DNA from: Paenibacillus sp. HW567
Lineage (GTDB): Bacteria > Bacillota > Bacilli > Paenibacillales > Paenibacillaceae
Reading direction: 5' to 3'
Assembly (NCBI RefSeq): GCF_000374185.1
Contig: NZ_KB910518.1
Location: forward strand, 5,356,957 to 5,420,956
DNA: 64,000 nt
Position numbers and translations under genes: made by a program. Positions 43,327-53,943 of this stretch are shown piece after piece. The stretch's first letter is position 1. Each line of letters begins with the position of its first letter. The notes below the pieces were generated by a model. It had not been told where the DNA came from and made no database searches. It saw only the letters and a list, made by a program, of their open reading frames with translations.

Positions 43327-43640
43327 CCCTCTTCCCCAAAAAACATCTCATGGGCCAGCGCCGTCTGCACCCGGGATTCTTCCTCATTCAGCTTGCGCAC
43401 CAGTTCCATCTCAACCGCCGTAACCTCATTGCCCTGAAAGTTGATCTCTGCGATGGAGGCAGAAATTTTGACAATCGCTACCGCAACATTCTCTGGTGTG
43501 TAGGCGATAACCTTCTGGCCGGTCGGATATACCCGGAAGCCCATCTTCACCATTTTGGTGCGGCCATATTCAAGCAATTCGTACAGCTCCTGCTCATTCT
43601 TGAACTTGCAAACTGAATTAAATTCTGATAGAAACCCCAT
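43323..43640 (-). CDS. small hypothetical protein upstream of uvsE
   Basis: 105 residues, alpha/beta, no signal peptide or membrane helix. Contains YELLEYGRTKMVKMGFRVYP and VEMELVRKLNEEESRVQTAL. Start ATG behind AAGGAG. Sits between ddl and uvsE and overlaps uvsE by 4 bp. Not recognised; a possible partner of repair, but that is only context. Confidence 0.7.
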   Translation of the reverse strand: MGFLSEFNSVCKFKNEQELYELLEYGRTKMVKMGFRVYPTGQKVIAYTPENVAVAIVKISASIAEINFQGNEVTAVEMELVRKLNEEESRVQTALAHEMFFGEEG

Positions 43641-43687
43641 GGTTCTCCGCTCCTTCCCGGCCGGAATGCTCCCGCCGCTGCTTAATA

Positions 43688-44779
43688 TTATTCATTGTCG
43701 TATTTCAGATTCTGCTTGAAGTTATAGCGCTCCAGCGCCAGCTCAATCATACGGTCCAGCAGCGCCTGATAAGATACACCGGTCTCGCGCCACAGCAGCG
43801 GATACATGCTGTATGGCGTGAAGCCCGGCATCGTATTCACTTCATTAATAAGGATTTTGCCGTCGGATCTGCGCAGGAAGAAGTCTGCACGGGTAATCCC
43901 GCTGCCCTCGATTGCCTTGAAGGCCTGAATGGCTGATTCGCGCAGGCGGTCGGCAATCTCAGGGTCTACAGGAGCCGGGATCAGCATCTGTGATTTGCCG
44001 TCGGTATATTTTGCCGCGTAATCATAATATTCACCGGAAGAGACGATTTCACCCGGAACCGAAGCCTCCGGCTCTTCATTCCCCAGCACACTGACTTCCA
44101 CCTCGCGCGCATCGACGAATTCTTCAATAATGACTTTGGTATCATAGCGGAAAGCAAAGTCAATGGCTTTGGTCAGGCTGTCCTTGTCAACGGCTTTGGA
44201 GATGCCCACACTGGAGCCCAGATTAGCCGGCTTAACGAAGACGGGATAACCCAGCTTATCCTCCACAGCAACGATCAACTCGTGGCTTTTGCTTTTCCAC
44301 GCCCCCGCATTAAAATAACAATATTCACACTGATCCAGACCCGCTTCCCCAAAAAGCTTCTTCATGACTACCTTATCCATGCCCGCCGATGAAGCCAGCA
44401 CTCCCGCACCGATATAAGGAATATTAGCCATTTCGAACAAGCCTTGAATCGTTCCGTCTTCCCCATTGGTGCCGTGCAGGAGCGGGAACATCACATCAAT
44501 CGCTGCTTCTCCGCCGGTCAATCTGCTGAATACAGCATTTAGGGCCACCCCCATATCCCCGGCTTCCCCGCCCAGTTTGAGCTGTTCAATCCCGCCGAAA
44601 GGAGCATTAAGCGTTGCCCCGGCCTTCCACAGCCCCTGCTTGGAAATATAAAAAGGTACAATCTCATATTTAGCGTAGTCAAAAGCGTTCATGACCGCAA
44701 ATGCCGTCTGCAGCGATACCTCGTGCTCTCCGGATTTGCCGCCGTACACCAGTCCTACGGTTAATTTTGTGCTGCTCAT
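43688..44779 (-). CDS. ddl: D-alanine--D-alanine ligase
   Basis: 363 residues. ATP-grasp ligase that makes the D-Ala-D-Ala dipeptide for peptidoglycan. Motifs: GLVYGGKSGEHEVS at the N terminus, LLHGTNGEDGTIQGLFE near 98, VKPANLGSSVGISK near 182 and INEVNTMPGFTPYSMYP near 315. Length is normal. Start ATG behind AGAGG, 19 bp after the amidase gene. Confidence 0.97.
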   Translation of the reverse strand: MSSTKLTVGLVYGGKSGEHEVSLQTAFAVMNAFDYAKYEIVPFYISKQGLWKAGATLNAPFGGIEQLKLGGEAGDMGVALNAVFSRLTGGEAAIDVMFPLLHGTNGEDGTIQGLFEMANIPYIGAGVLASSAGMDKVVMKKLFGEAGLDQCEYCYFNAGAWKSKSHELIVAVEDKLGYPVFVKPANLGSSVGISKAVDKDSLTKAIDFAFRYDTKVIIEEFVDAREVEVSVLGNEEPEASVPGEIVSSGEYYDYAAKYTDGKSQMLIPAPVDPEIADRLRESAIQAFKAIEGSGITRADFFLRRSDGKILINEVNTMPGFTPYSMYPLLWRETGVSYQALLDRMIELALERYNFKQNLKYDNE

Positions 44780-44798
44780 GCCCTAACCTCTTTCTGAT

Positions 44799-45827
44799 TT
44801 ATAAGTAGTCATTAATATGAAAAAAACGGTAGGCCGTTCTGTCGGTCCACGCATAGGAATCACGGTAATCCCAATAACGGTGACGGCTGCTGACCGTCCG
44901 TGCATTCACCAACGGCATGCCTCCCGCGTCAAAAGCGGTGACAATCGTACTGTGCTGAAAATGGCCGTTGCCGTCCCAATCGTACTGGATGACGTCGCCA
45001 AGCATTAGCTGATCGGCCCGATCCATCACCTCGGCACGAAGTCCGCCGCTGCGGCCTGCGCTCAAATAGCGCTGCAGACTGTCAGACACTGCCCAACTGA
45101 AGCTCCACCATTCCTGCGCGCCGTTGTAGCCTTTGTACCACCAGCCCGTTTCTCTTTTACCAGTATAGTTGATAGGCGCTCCCCCTGCAAAGAGACATTG
45201 GGAGACATAATTGGTGCAGTCCACGTCAAAAACCTCGAACTCCGGGTTGCCGTCCTTCCACCAGCGGTCGGCGTAGTCCGCCGCCTCTTCCCGGTTGTAG
45301 CGCACCTCCCTGCTGCTTGTAATCCCCCCGAGAACATTCCGGTTGAGCAGGGGCTGGGACGGCTGCGGAGCCGGGAGAATCTCGCCCCATTTAGACAGCC
45401 GCAGCGCCGGCTCTGCACCCACTACTTTGCGCACGGAGTTCCGTTCCGGCACGCTACGCTCCACCGTCGCAATCTCCCATGCGCCCCCCTCCCGCACAAA
45501 GGTCAGGCGTTCAGACTCGATAACATCCTCGCGGTGTGTGATTCCTCCCTTCTCATAATACAGCGCACTGTGCAGCGCCACATCCGCCACCACCTCCGCA
45601 GGATTCTGCCGCACAGTCCGCAGGGTACGCACCCCCGTCTCTCCGCGCAGCGGAGTAATCCCGCGCCGCTTATACCACTGCGACAGCCGCCGGGAACGCT
45701 CTCCGTGCTCCAGCAGAAACCGCGGGTCCCTGACACTGCTGCGCTGCAGATCCGTCCCCGGTGCAACTCTCCCTTTATTCACTTGATCCACGTACACATA
45801 GAGACTTTGCTTCCACTGCTGCTCCAT
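44799..45827 (-). CDS. amidase-domain protein (Amidase_6 family)
   Basis: 342 residues. The C-terminal ~150 residues carry the Amidase_6 signature: NREEAADYADRW, FEVFDVDCTNYVSQCL (catalytic Cys), WWYKGYNGAQEWWSFSWA, and GHFQHSTIV (His). This Cys/His fold is related to CHAP/NlpC hydrolases acting on peptide bonds of the wall or spore. The N-terminal half is of unknown fold. No signal peptide is apparent, so it may act inside the cell or mother cell (inference). First gene of the leftward run with ddl. Confidence 0.83.
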   Translation of the reverse strand: MEQQWKQSLYVYVDQVNKGRVAPGTDLQRSSVRDPRFLLEHGERSRRLSQWYKRRGITPLRGETGVRTLRTVRQNPAEVVADVALHSALYYEKGGITHREDVIESERLTFVREGGAWEIATVERSVPERNSVRKVVGAEPALRLSKWGEILPAPQPSQPLLNRNVLGGITSSREVRYNREEAADYADRWWKDGNPEFEVFDVDCTNYVSQCLFAGGAPINYTGKRETGWWYKGYNGAQEWWSFSWAVSDSLQRYLSAGRSGGLRAEVMDRADQLMLGDVIQYDWDGNGHFQHSTIVTAFDAGGMPLVNARTVSSRHRYWDYRDSYAWTDRTAYRFFHINDYL

Positions 45828-45957
45828 TCCATCCCCGCCCCTTCATCCCTTTTTGGCTGCTGTTCTATGTATATGAAGAAAGCCTCGCAGCTATACAGCT
45901 AGAAGTAAGAAGCAGCGGAGCCGGGCGCAATAGGGCGGGGCATTAGGGCGGGGCCCC

Positions 45958-46470
45958 CCGACAACGGCATTTTTGCCGATGTTTCGCCCACTTCCCGCAC
46001 GCGGCCCTCCAACAACGGCATTTCTGCCAGTGTTTGGTCCACTTCCCGCACGCGGCCCTCCAACAACGGCATTTCTGCCGGTGTTTGGTCCACTTCCCGC
46101 GCGCGGCGCCCCGACAACGGCATTTCTGCCGTTATTTCGCCCACTTCCCGCTGGTGGCCCCCCGACAACGGCATTTTTGCCGATGTTTCGCCCACTTCCC
46201 GCTGGCGGCCCCCCAACAACGGCATTTCTGCCGGTGTTTCGCCCACTTCCCGCACGTGGCCCCCCGACAACGGCATTTCTGCCGGTGTTTCGCCCACTTC
46301 ACGCATGCGGCCCCCCGACAACGGCATTTCTGCCGGTGTTTGGTCCACTTCCCGCTGGCGGCCCCCCAACAACGGCATTTCTGCCGGTGTTTCGCCCACT
46401 TCACGCATGCGGCCCTCCAACAACGGCATTTTTGCCGGTGTTCCGCCCACTCCCCGCGCGGGGCGCCTTC
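45958..46470. repeat. tandem repeat array, ten units of 51 bp
   Basis: ACAACGGCATT starts each unit at 45961, 46012, 46063, 46114, 46165, 46216, 46267, 46318, 46369 and 46420. Each unit carries the small inverted repeat CGGCA..TGCCG and the sequence TTTSGYCCACTTCCCGC. Because 51 is a multiple of three, both strands stay open; on the reverse strand a 17-residue repeat (REVGETPAEMPL...) would be made. Differences among units include many that would change amino acids, so coding is doubtful. Confidence 0.93.
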
Positions 46471-46557
46471 CTCATTTTCCCAGCCGCGAAAAACCGCATG
46501 CGGCGGGGAAAATCCAGGCTTTTCAGCAGCAAAAAAAACTTTACTCCCCCCTTTGTA

Positions 46558-46579
46558 ACCGTTATACTTGAGATATACT
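46558..46579 (+). promoter_or_regulatory. probable aconitase promoter
   Basis: TTGTAA near 46554-46559 and TATACT (46574-46579) with a short spacer of ~15-16 bp. A dyad TTGAG-ATATA-CTCAA (46568-46582) overlaps the -10 region. Assigned by eye only. Confidence 0.4.
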
Positions 46580-46593
46580 CAATATGAAATGTG

Positions 46594-46610
46594 GTTTCAC
46601 CAGATGAAAC
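46594..46610 (+). promoter_or_regulatory. 17-bp palindromic operator at the aconitase ribosome site
   Basis: GTTTCA-CCAGA-TGAAAC, directly in front of the ribosome site AAGGAGG (46611-46617). The same half-sites with the same 5-base spacing occur at 50255-50271 before the IclR gene. IclR-family KdgR-type sites also use TGAAAC/GTTTCA halves. Confidence 0.6.
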
Positions 46611-46624
46611 AAGGAGGCGCATAT

Positions 46625-49369
<2,745 letters not shown>

Positions 49370-49382
49370 ACTATTTCGCCAA

Positions 49383-49419
49383 AGAGGGTAAGCGGACTTC
49401 ACTGTCTGCTTACCCTCTT
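49383..49419 (+). terminator. aconitase terminator
   Basis: AGAGGGTAAGC / GCTTACCCTCT, perfect 11-bp stem extended by one CGGAC-type pairing; tail TCTCAAAC is weak. A second, stronger hairpin follows at 49436-49474. Confidence 0.65.
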
Positions 49420-49435
49420 CTCAAACTACAACAAA

Positions 49436-49474
49436 GCCTCCGACATCTCCCTAAGGGACTGGTCGGAGGCTTTT
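49436..49474. terminator. convergent terminator between acnA and the IclR gene
   Basis: GCCTCCGAC / GTCGGAGGC with an inner CCCT/AGGG pairing, followed by TTTT on the plus strand and AAA before on the other side. Confidence 0.85.
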
Positions 49475-49485
49475 AATGTTATGAA

Positions 49486-50235
49486 TTATCCCATCATGAG
49501 TCCCATTTCGGCAGCATTTTCCTTCAAAATCACCGCATACTCCTCCAGTGTCTCCGGGGATAGGCGGCTGACAGGTCCCGACAGGGAGAGCGCGGCCACC
49601 ACCGCACCTCTGCGCCCGACGATGGGCACTGCTACCGCAGCCGCACCCGGCTCCCGTTCCTCGAAGCTTGTTGCATAACCCAGGCGGGTAATCTCCCGCA
49701 ACTGCTCCATGTACACGCTTCTGTCAACAGACTCCGGCCAGCCGGGGTCAGCCAGCAGCCGGACCTGCACCTCATGCGGCGCGTATGCGGCCAGCACCTT
49801 GCTTGACGCGCCCACCGACAGCGGCAGCCGGGCGCCAATCTGCGCGACCCGGCGGATGGCCTGCTGGCTCTGCACCGCCTGAATGCGCACACGCTCCAGA
49901 TCGTCGCGCAAATACAGGCTGACGGTCTCTCCCAGCCGGTCCCGCAGCCGTTCCATCGCCGGAAGCAGCAGCACTGCCGGTTCATCCAGCGTCGGCAAAT
50001 GCGTGGACAGTTCCCAGATGCGGATGCCCAGACGGTACTTCTCTGTGGCTTCATTGCGGAGCAGGAAGCCCCTCTCCTCCAGAGTCGTCAGCAGCCGGTG
50101 GACGGTGCTTTTATGTAAATTGATTGCGGAAGCAATCTCCGTCAAGCTCAGATCACTGTCACTTTCCTGCGTAAAGCAAAGCAATATATCCAGCGCACGT
50201 TCCACGGCGCGTACGGTCAGTTTACGGTCCTCCAC
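49486..50235 (-). CDS. IclR family transcriptional regulator
   Basis: 249 residues. Winged helix-turn-helix (~5-65: VERALDILLCFTQ, LSLTEIASAINLHKSTVHRLLTTLEERGFL) and a C-terminal effector-binding domain (VRIQAVQSQQAIRRVAQIGARLPL, GYATSFEEREPGAAAVAVPI). IclR proteins sense small acids or sugars. Start is GUG at 50235, six bases after AAGGGGAG; a longer frame upstream runs through the operator and is rejected. It converges on acnA and shares with it the palindrome GTTTCA-N5-TGAAAC, so it may govern both. Confidence 0.9.
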   Translation of the reverse strand: MEDRKLTVRAVERALDILLCFTQESDSDLSLTEIASAINLHKSTVHRLLTTLEERGFLLRNEATEKYRLGIRIWELSTHLPTLDEPAVLLLPAMERLRDRLGETVSLYLRDDLERVRIQAVQSQQAIRRVAQIGARLPLSVGASSKVLAAYAPHEVQVRLLADPGWPESVDRSVYMEQLREITRLGYATSFEEREPGAAAVAVPIVGRRGAVVAALSLSGPVSRLSPETLEEYAVILKENAAEMGLMMG

Positions 50236-50254
50236 AGCGATCTCCCCTTCGGCT

Positions 50255-50271
50255 GTTTCACTAAATGAAAC
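50255..50271 (-). promoter_or_regulatory. 17-bp palindromic operator before the IclR gene
   Basis: GTTTCA-CTAAA-TGAAAC, 20 bases upstream of the GUG start. Same half-sites and spacing as the site at the aconitase ribosome site (46594-46610). The position suggests autoregulation. Confidence 0.6.
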
Positions 50272-50479
50272 CCGGTTACATATTTTAATTCTGATCAACT
50301 CTATCTTAGAGCAACAGCCCAAGAAAAGTCCAGCATATTCAGACGGCGGAAAAGACTGGACCACACTTTACAGTTAGATTACAAAAGCGGCGATTTCATT
50401 GACTTTGTAAGGGTAGAATCATACGATTAAATATATGAATTAATTTCGTAATTCTCGACCATGTATTGGAGGGGACCTT

Positions 50480-51520
50480 ATGGATTTAGCAACCACGCGT
50501 ACCGGCAGGCCGGTCTCCCGTCAACCCGATGAGCCAATGCCGAGCTCTGCACTCAAGCTCTCACTGCGGATGATCCGCTTCAAGCATATTATCGTCGCTT
50601 TGCTGCTGTCCGTTTTTTTCTTCTTTGCCTTCTGCTTCATCGCACTGCACGGCTATATCGCCTGGGTGCTCTCCAATCCTACAGTGGCTCCGCTCTACTC
50701 CAACCCGTCACTGGCCAAGGGACTGGATTATGAGGATATCACCTTTCCGGCACTCGACGGCAGCCGTACAATGCAGGGCTGGTATATTCCATCCAAAGGC
50801 GCGACCAAAACCATCGTATTCAGCCACGGCTACGGCGCCAATCGCGAAGAAACCTGGGTGCCCATGTACGATCTTGCCCATTATGCGCACAGCCTTCATT
50901 TTAATGTCATCATGTTCGATTACGGCTTTGCCTCCAAGACCAACAGGGATATCGCCACCGGCGGCAAAAAGGAATCCCAGCAGCTCCTGGGAGCCATAAA
51001 ATTCGCCAAGGAACGCGGAGCCAAAGAAATCGTCGTCTGGGGCTTCTCCATGGGTGCGGGCACTGCGCTGCAGGCTGGACTGGTTACCAAGGATGTGGAT
51101 GCCATGATTCTGGACAGCACCTTCCTGCTCGAGCCGGATACGCTGTATCATAACATCAAGCAGAATATCGACCTGCCCCGGCAGCCTTCCCTGGAGATTA
51201 TGAAGCTGCTCTTCCCGGTGCTGAACGGCACAGGTCTGAACCAGATCCCTTATACCAAGGTGAAATCGGAGGATTATCCGTTCCCGATACTGTTCATGCA
51301 CGGCACCCAGGATGAAAAAGCGCCTTATCCGATTGCGGAGGAGCTGGCAGCCAACCAGAGCAATCCGTATTCCACTTCCTGGATCGTGAAGGACAGCCAC
51401 CATGAGCTGCTGTTCCGGGAGCATCCGCGTGAATATCTGCGGCGTGTGTCCGCTTTTTTGGGCAATGTGCAGTTGGCTAAAGCCCAGGAGCACAAGGAGA
51501 CTTCAACCGCGAGCAAATAG
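50480..51520 (+). CDS. membrane-anchored alpha/beta hydrolase
   Basis: 346 residues. One N-terminal membrane helix (~38-63), then an alpha/beta hydrolase fold: oxyanion region FSHGYGANREE, nucleophile Ser in VVWGFSMGAGTAL (~190), acid in FMHGTQDEKAP and His in DSHHELLF. Similar to YqkD-type proteins of Bacillales; the substrate is unknown. Start ATG behind GGAGGGG. The SOD gene follows 100 bp later on the same strand. Confidence 0.87.
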   Translation: MDLATTRTGRPVSRQPDEPMPSSALKLSLRMIRFKHIIVALLLSVFFFFAFCFIALHGYIAWVLSNPTVAPLYSNPSLAKGLDYEDITFPALDGSRTMQGWYIPSKGATKTIVFSHGYGANREETWVPMYDLAHYAHSLHFNVIMFDYGFASKTNRDIATGGKKESQQLLGAIKFAKERGAKEIVVWGFSMGAGTALQAGLVTKDVDAMILDSTFLLEPDTLYHNIKQNIDLPRQPSLEIMKLLFPVLNGTGLNQIPYTKVKSEDYPFPILFMHGTQDEKAPYPIAEELAANQSNPYSTSWIVKDSHHELLFREHPREYLRRVSAFLGNVQLAKAQEHKETSTASK

Positions 51521-51619
51521 CCGTCTTATCCATAATAGCATCCTCCCAAGCCACATAAGCCGCTTCCTCCCCTCATACAATGAACTGTTAAATGACTTAT
51601 GACGGGAGGACTGCATGCA

Positions 51620-52819
51620 ATGCTGGATATATATGGGCCGCTGATGCCAGTACGCATTCTGGAAGAAATCGTATTCTGGAAAAAACAAGAGCAGGAGCAT
51701 ACGGCTGTAATCAAAGCCATTGTCCCTCAGCTCGAGGAGCCTTACGTTAAACTGCTGGATGAATGGGCCGTTGTCTTTGGGGCTACAGAGCAGGCGGCAC
51801 AGCAGTTGCTGGCGGCTTGGCTGGCCCCGGCAACCTCCGGCCAGCCGGCGCTGGCTGCCGAAACAGAGCAGTTGCTGCACGTGGCCTGCGCCCAGTCCCG
51901 GGAGTTCGTCCGGCAGCTATATGCGCTGATGGAAGGAAGCGCCGCCGTGAAGGCCCAACCGCTGGCCGTGACCGTCCTGCTGCATATCATCCGGGAATCG
52001 GAATATTTCCTGGTCAAGCTGAACGGCTTGACCATCGCGAGCCACAACCCCGGGTGGATGCGCGAGGAACCCGGAGAACGTTCAGACCCGGATGCAGCAG
52101 TTGCACCGGTTACTGAGGGCGGAAGCAGCCCGGCGGAGCATGATCAACCAGGTCCCTTAGCCGTTACTTTCTCAGAAAGACGGGAGCAAGGCATCGTTCC
52201 CATAGGGGGCCATACTCTGCCGCCGCTTCCCTATGCTTACAATGCACTGGAGCCGTACATCGACGAGAAGACGATGATCATTCATCATGACAAGCATCAT
52301 CAAAGCTACGTAGACGGGCTGAACAAAGCCGAGAACAAGCTGGCCGAGGCCCGCAAAACCAAGGATTTTGATCTTGTGAAGCATTGGGAGCGTGAGCTTG
52401 CCTTTAACGGGGCCGGACATTATCTGCATACCATCTTCTGGAACGTCATGTCCCCGCAGGGCGGAGGCCGTCCGACCGGTGCGCTGATGGATGCCATTGA
52501 ACGCAGCTTCGGCAGCTACGATGCCTTCAAAGAGCAGTTCACCGAAGCGGCGAATAAGGTCGAGGGCGGCGGCTGGGCCATTCTTGTCTGGAGCCCGCGC
52601 AGCCGCAGGCTGGAAATTCTGACGGCGGAGAAGCACCAGGACCTGTCGCAATGGGATGTGGTTCCGCTGCTCGCTCTGGATGTATGGGAGCATGCCTATT
52701 ACCTCAAGCATCAGAACAACCGGGCAGATTATATTAAGGACTGGTGGAAGGTTGTCAACTGGCCCTATGTCTCCGAACGGTATGCCGCCGCCCGCAAGCT
52801 TGTCTGGGAGCCTTATTAA
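51620..52819 (+). CDS. superoxide dismutase (Fe/Mn family) with N-terminal helical domain
   Basis: 399 residues; the normal enzyme is ~200. The C-terminal ~200 residues are a full Fe/Mn SOD: HTLPPLPYAYNALEPYID, metal His in MIIHHDKHHQSYV and GHYLHTIFWNVM, and LDVWEHAYYLKH with Asp and His ligands. The N-terminal ~140 residues are helical (EEIVFWKKQEQEHTAVIKAI) and resemble the DUF2935-like ferritin-like domain. Long SOD forms of this type occur in Bacillales (Bacillus YojM/SodA2-like naming varies). A short polar linker joins the two. Start is ATG at 51620 behind GGGAGG; the ATG seven codons earlier lies in front of that site. Confidence 0.88.
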   Translation: MLDIYGPLMPVRILEEIVFWKKQEQEHTAVIKAIVPQLEEPYVKLLDEWAVVFGATEQAAQQLLAAWLAPATSGQPALAAETEQLLHVACAQSREFVRQLYALMEGSAAVKAQPLAVTVLLHIIRESEYFLVKLNGLTIASHNPGWMREEPGERSDPDAAVAPVTEGGSSPAEHDQPGPLAVTFSERREQGIVPIGGHTLPPLPYAYNALEPYIDEKTMIIHHDKHHQSYVDGLNKAENKLAEARKTKDFDLVKHWERELAFNGAGHYLHTIFWNVMSPQGGGRPTGALMDAIERSFGSYDAFKEQFTEAANKVEGGGWAILVWSPRSRRLEILTAEKHQDLSQWDVVPLLALDVWEHAYYLKHQNNRADYIKDWWKVVNWPYVSERYAAARKLVWEPY

Positions 52820-52905
52820 CCGTCAGCGAATAGGCTGCCCAAGCTGTGAAGGCCGCCGTAAAAAGAAGCTCCCCCGCCGATTGATTGCCGATGCTAGATG
52901 CAACC

Positions 52906-52946
52906 AAAAATCCCGTCCGTCACTTTGCGTGATGAACGGGATTTTT
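52906..52946. terminator. convergent terminator between SOD and folE
   Basis: AAAAATCCCGT / ACGGGATTTTT (11 bp) with an inner CGTCAC/GTGATG pairing; A- and T-runs on both sides. Confidence 0.9.
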
Positions 52947-52960
52947 GTATATGCTATCTT

Positions 52961-53554
52961 CTATTCTTTGATCAAAGCCAGGAACTCCGCCCGGGCAGCG
53001 GCATCCTCACGGAAGGACCCCCGCGTTGCCATAGTAACGGTCTTGCTGCCGGGCTTCTTCACCCCGCGGGAACACATGCACAGATGCTCCCCTTCCACAA
53101 TGACCATCACACCATGCGGGTTCAGCACCTCTGTCATAATGTCGGCAATCTGCGCCGTGATGCGTTCCTGCACCTGCAGACGCCGGCTCACCGCCTCAAC
53201 GAGGCGGGCCAGCTTGCTGAGTCCGGCTATTCTGCCGCTTGGAACGTAGCCGATATGCACTTTGCCGAAGAACGGAGCCATGTGATGCTCGCATTGACTG
53301 TAATATACGATATCTTTTACAATGACCAGCTCTTCATGAGACTCATCAAAGGTCACGCCGAGCGCCTCACGGGGATCTATCGAATAGCCGCCGAAGATCT
53401 CCTCGTACATTCTTGTAACTCTGGCCGGTGTTTCCAGCAGTCCTTCGCGGCCTGTGTCTTCACCGATCAATTCCAATATTTTCTCAACGTGGTACTCGAT
53501 TTGCTCCCGGTTCGCAGCAACCTTGCCGTTGATGTATTCCTTGACGCCCCCCAT
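52961..53554 (-). CDS. folE: GTP cyclohydrolase I
   Basis: 197 residues. Converts GTP to 7,8-dihydroneopterin triphosphate for folate (and queuosine) synthesis. Zinc ligands C and H in YYSQCEHHMAPF and C in HLCMCSRGVKKPGS; TPARVTRMYEEIFGG and GLSKLARLVE are family blocks. Start is ATG at 53554 closely behind GGGGGAGG; an ATG 12 codons upstream has no ribosome site. Follows yneF by 49 bp. The distant queG gene also belongs to queuosine synthesis. Confidence 0.96.
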   Translation of the reverse strand: MGGVKEYINGKVAANREQIEYHVEKILELIGEDTGREGLLETPARVTRMYEEIFGGYSIDPREALGVTFDESHEELVIVKDIVYYSQCEHHMAPFFGKVHIGYVPSGRIAGLSKLARLVEAVSRRLQVQERITAQIADIMTEVLNPHGVMVIVEGEHLCMCSRGVKKPGSKTVTMATRGSFREDAAARAEFLALIKE

Positions 53555-53603
53555 GAAGCCTCCCCCTTCCGTACCCGTAGCTGATTTCATCTATTTGGGC
53601 CTG

Positions 53604-53855
53604 TTACTTTCCCTTACGGCGCTGCCCTCTGTTAGCCGCAGGAGCGCGGCCCGGCTGATTGTTGTTCTTCATCATCTGCTGGGCACGCTGCATTTGTTTT
53701 CCGTTCAGGTTATAACCCATTTGCTTGGCGACCTTTTGCAGCATTTCAGGATCATTCTGCATCGTTGTCATTTGTCTGCGGAGATAATATACACCGATGA
53801 AGAATCCGCCGATCAGACCTACGACAAGCGTAATAATTGGCAATGCAATGTTCAT
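53604..53855 (-). CDS. yneF: YneF family small membrane protein
   Basis: 83 residues. One N-terminal membrane helix (~4-26: LPIITLVVGLIGGFFIGVYY), then LRRQMTTMQNDPEMLQKVAKQMG and a basic, Gln/Asn-rich tail. Matches UPF0154/YneF, universal in Bacillales, function unknown. Start ATG behind AAAGGTGG. Confidence 0.88.
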   Translation of the reverse strand: MNIALPIITLVVGLIGGFFIGVYYLRRQMTTMQNDPEMLQKVAKQMGYNLNGKQMQRAQQMMKNNNQPGRAPAANRGQRRKGK

Positions 53856-53943
53856 CTAAAGTCCACCTTTGTGCTCGATTGTCTGCAATACCGCTGTGGG
53901 CATGCGAATATATCATAGCATTTCAAGAACTGGACAGCAATTG

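Larger units (their letters stand above)
45828..46624. other. 797-bp region between the amidase gene and aconitase
   Basis: Mostly the 10 x 51-bp tandem array (45958-46470) plus the aconitase promoter region (46540-46624). Long open frames exist on both strands only because the 51-bp unit keeps frames open. Confidence 0.75.

Noticed and set aside
45899..46450. 183-codon reverse-strand frame encoding a 17-residue repeat protein.
   Set aside because: Frames on both strands stay open because the unit is 51 bp; no convincing ribosome site, and unit differences often change residues.
50236..50364. Longer N terminus for the IclR protein.
   Set aside because: It would be encoded through the palindromic operator and lacks a ribosome site, while the GUG at 50235 has a good one.
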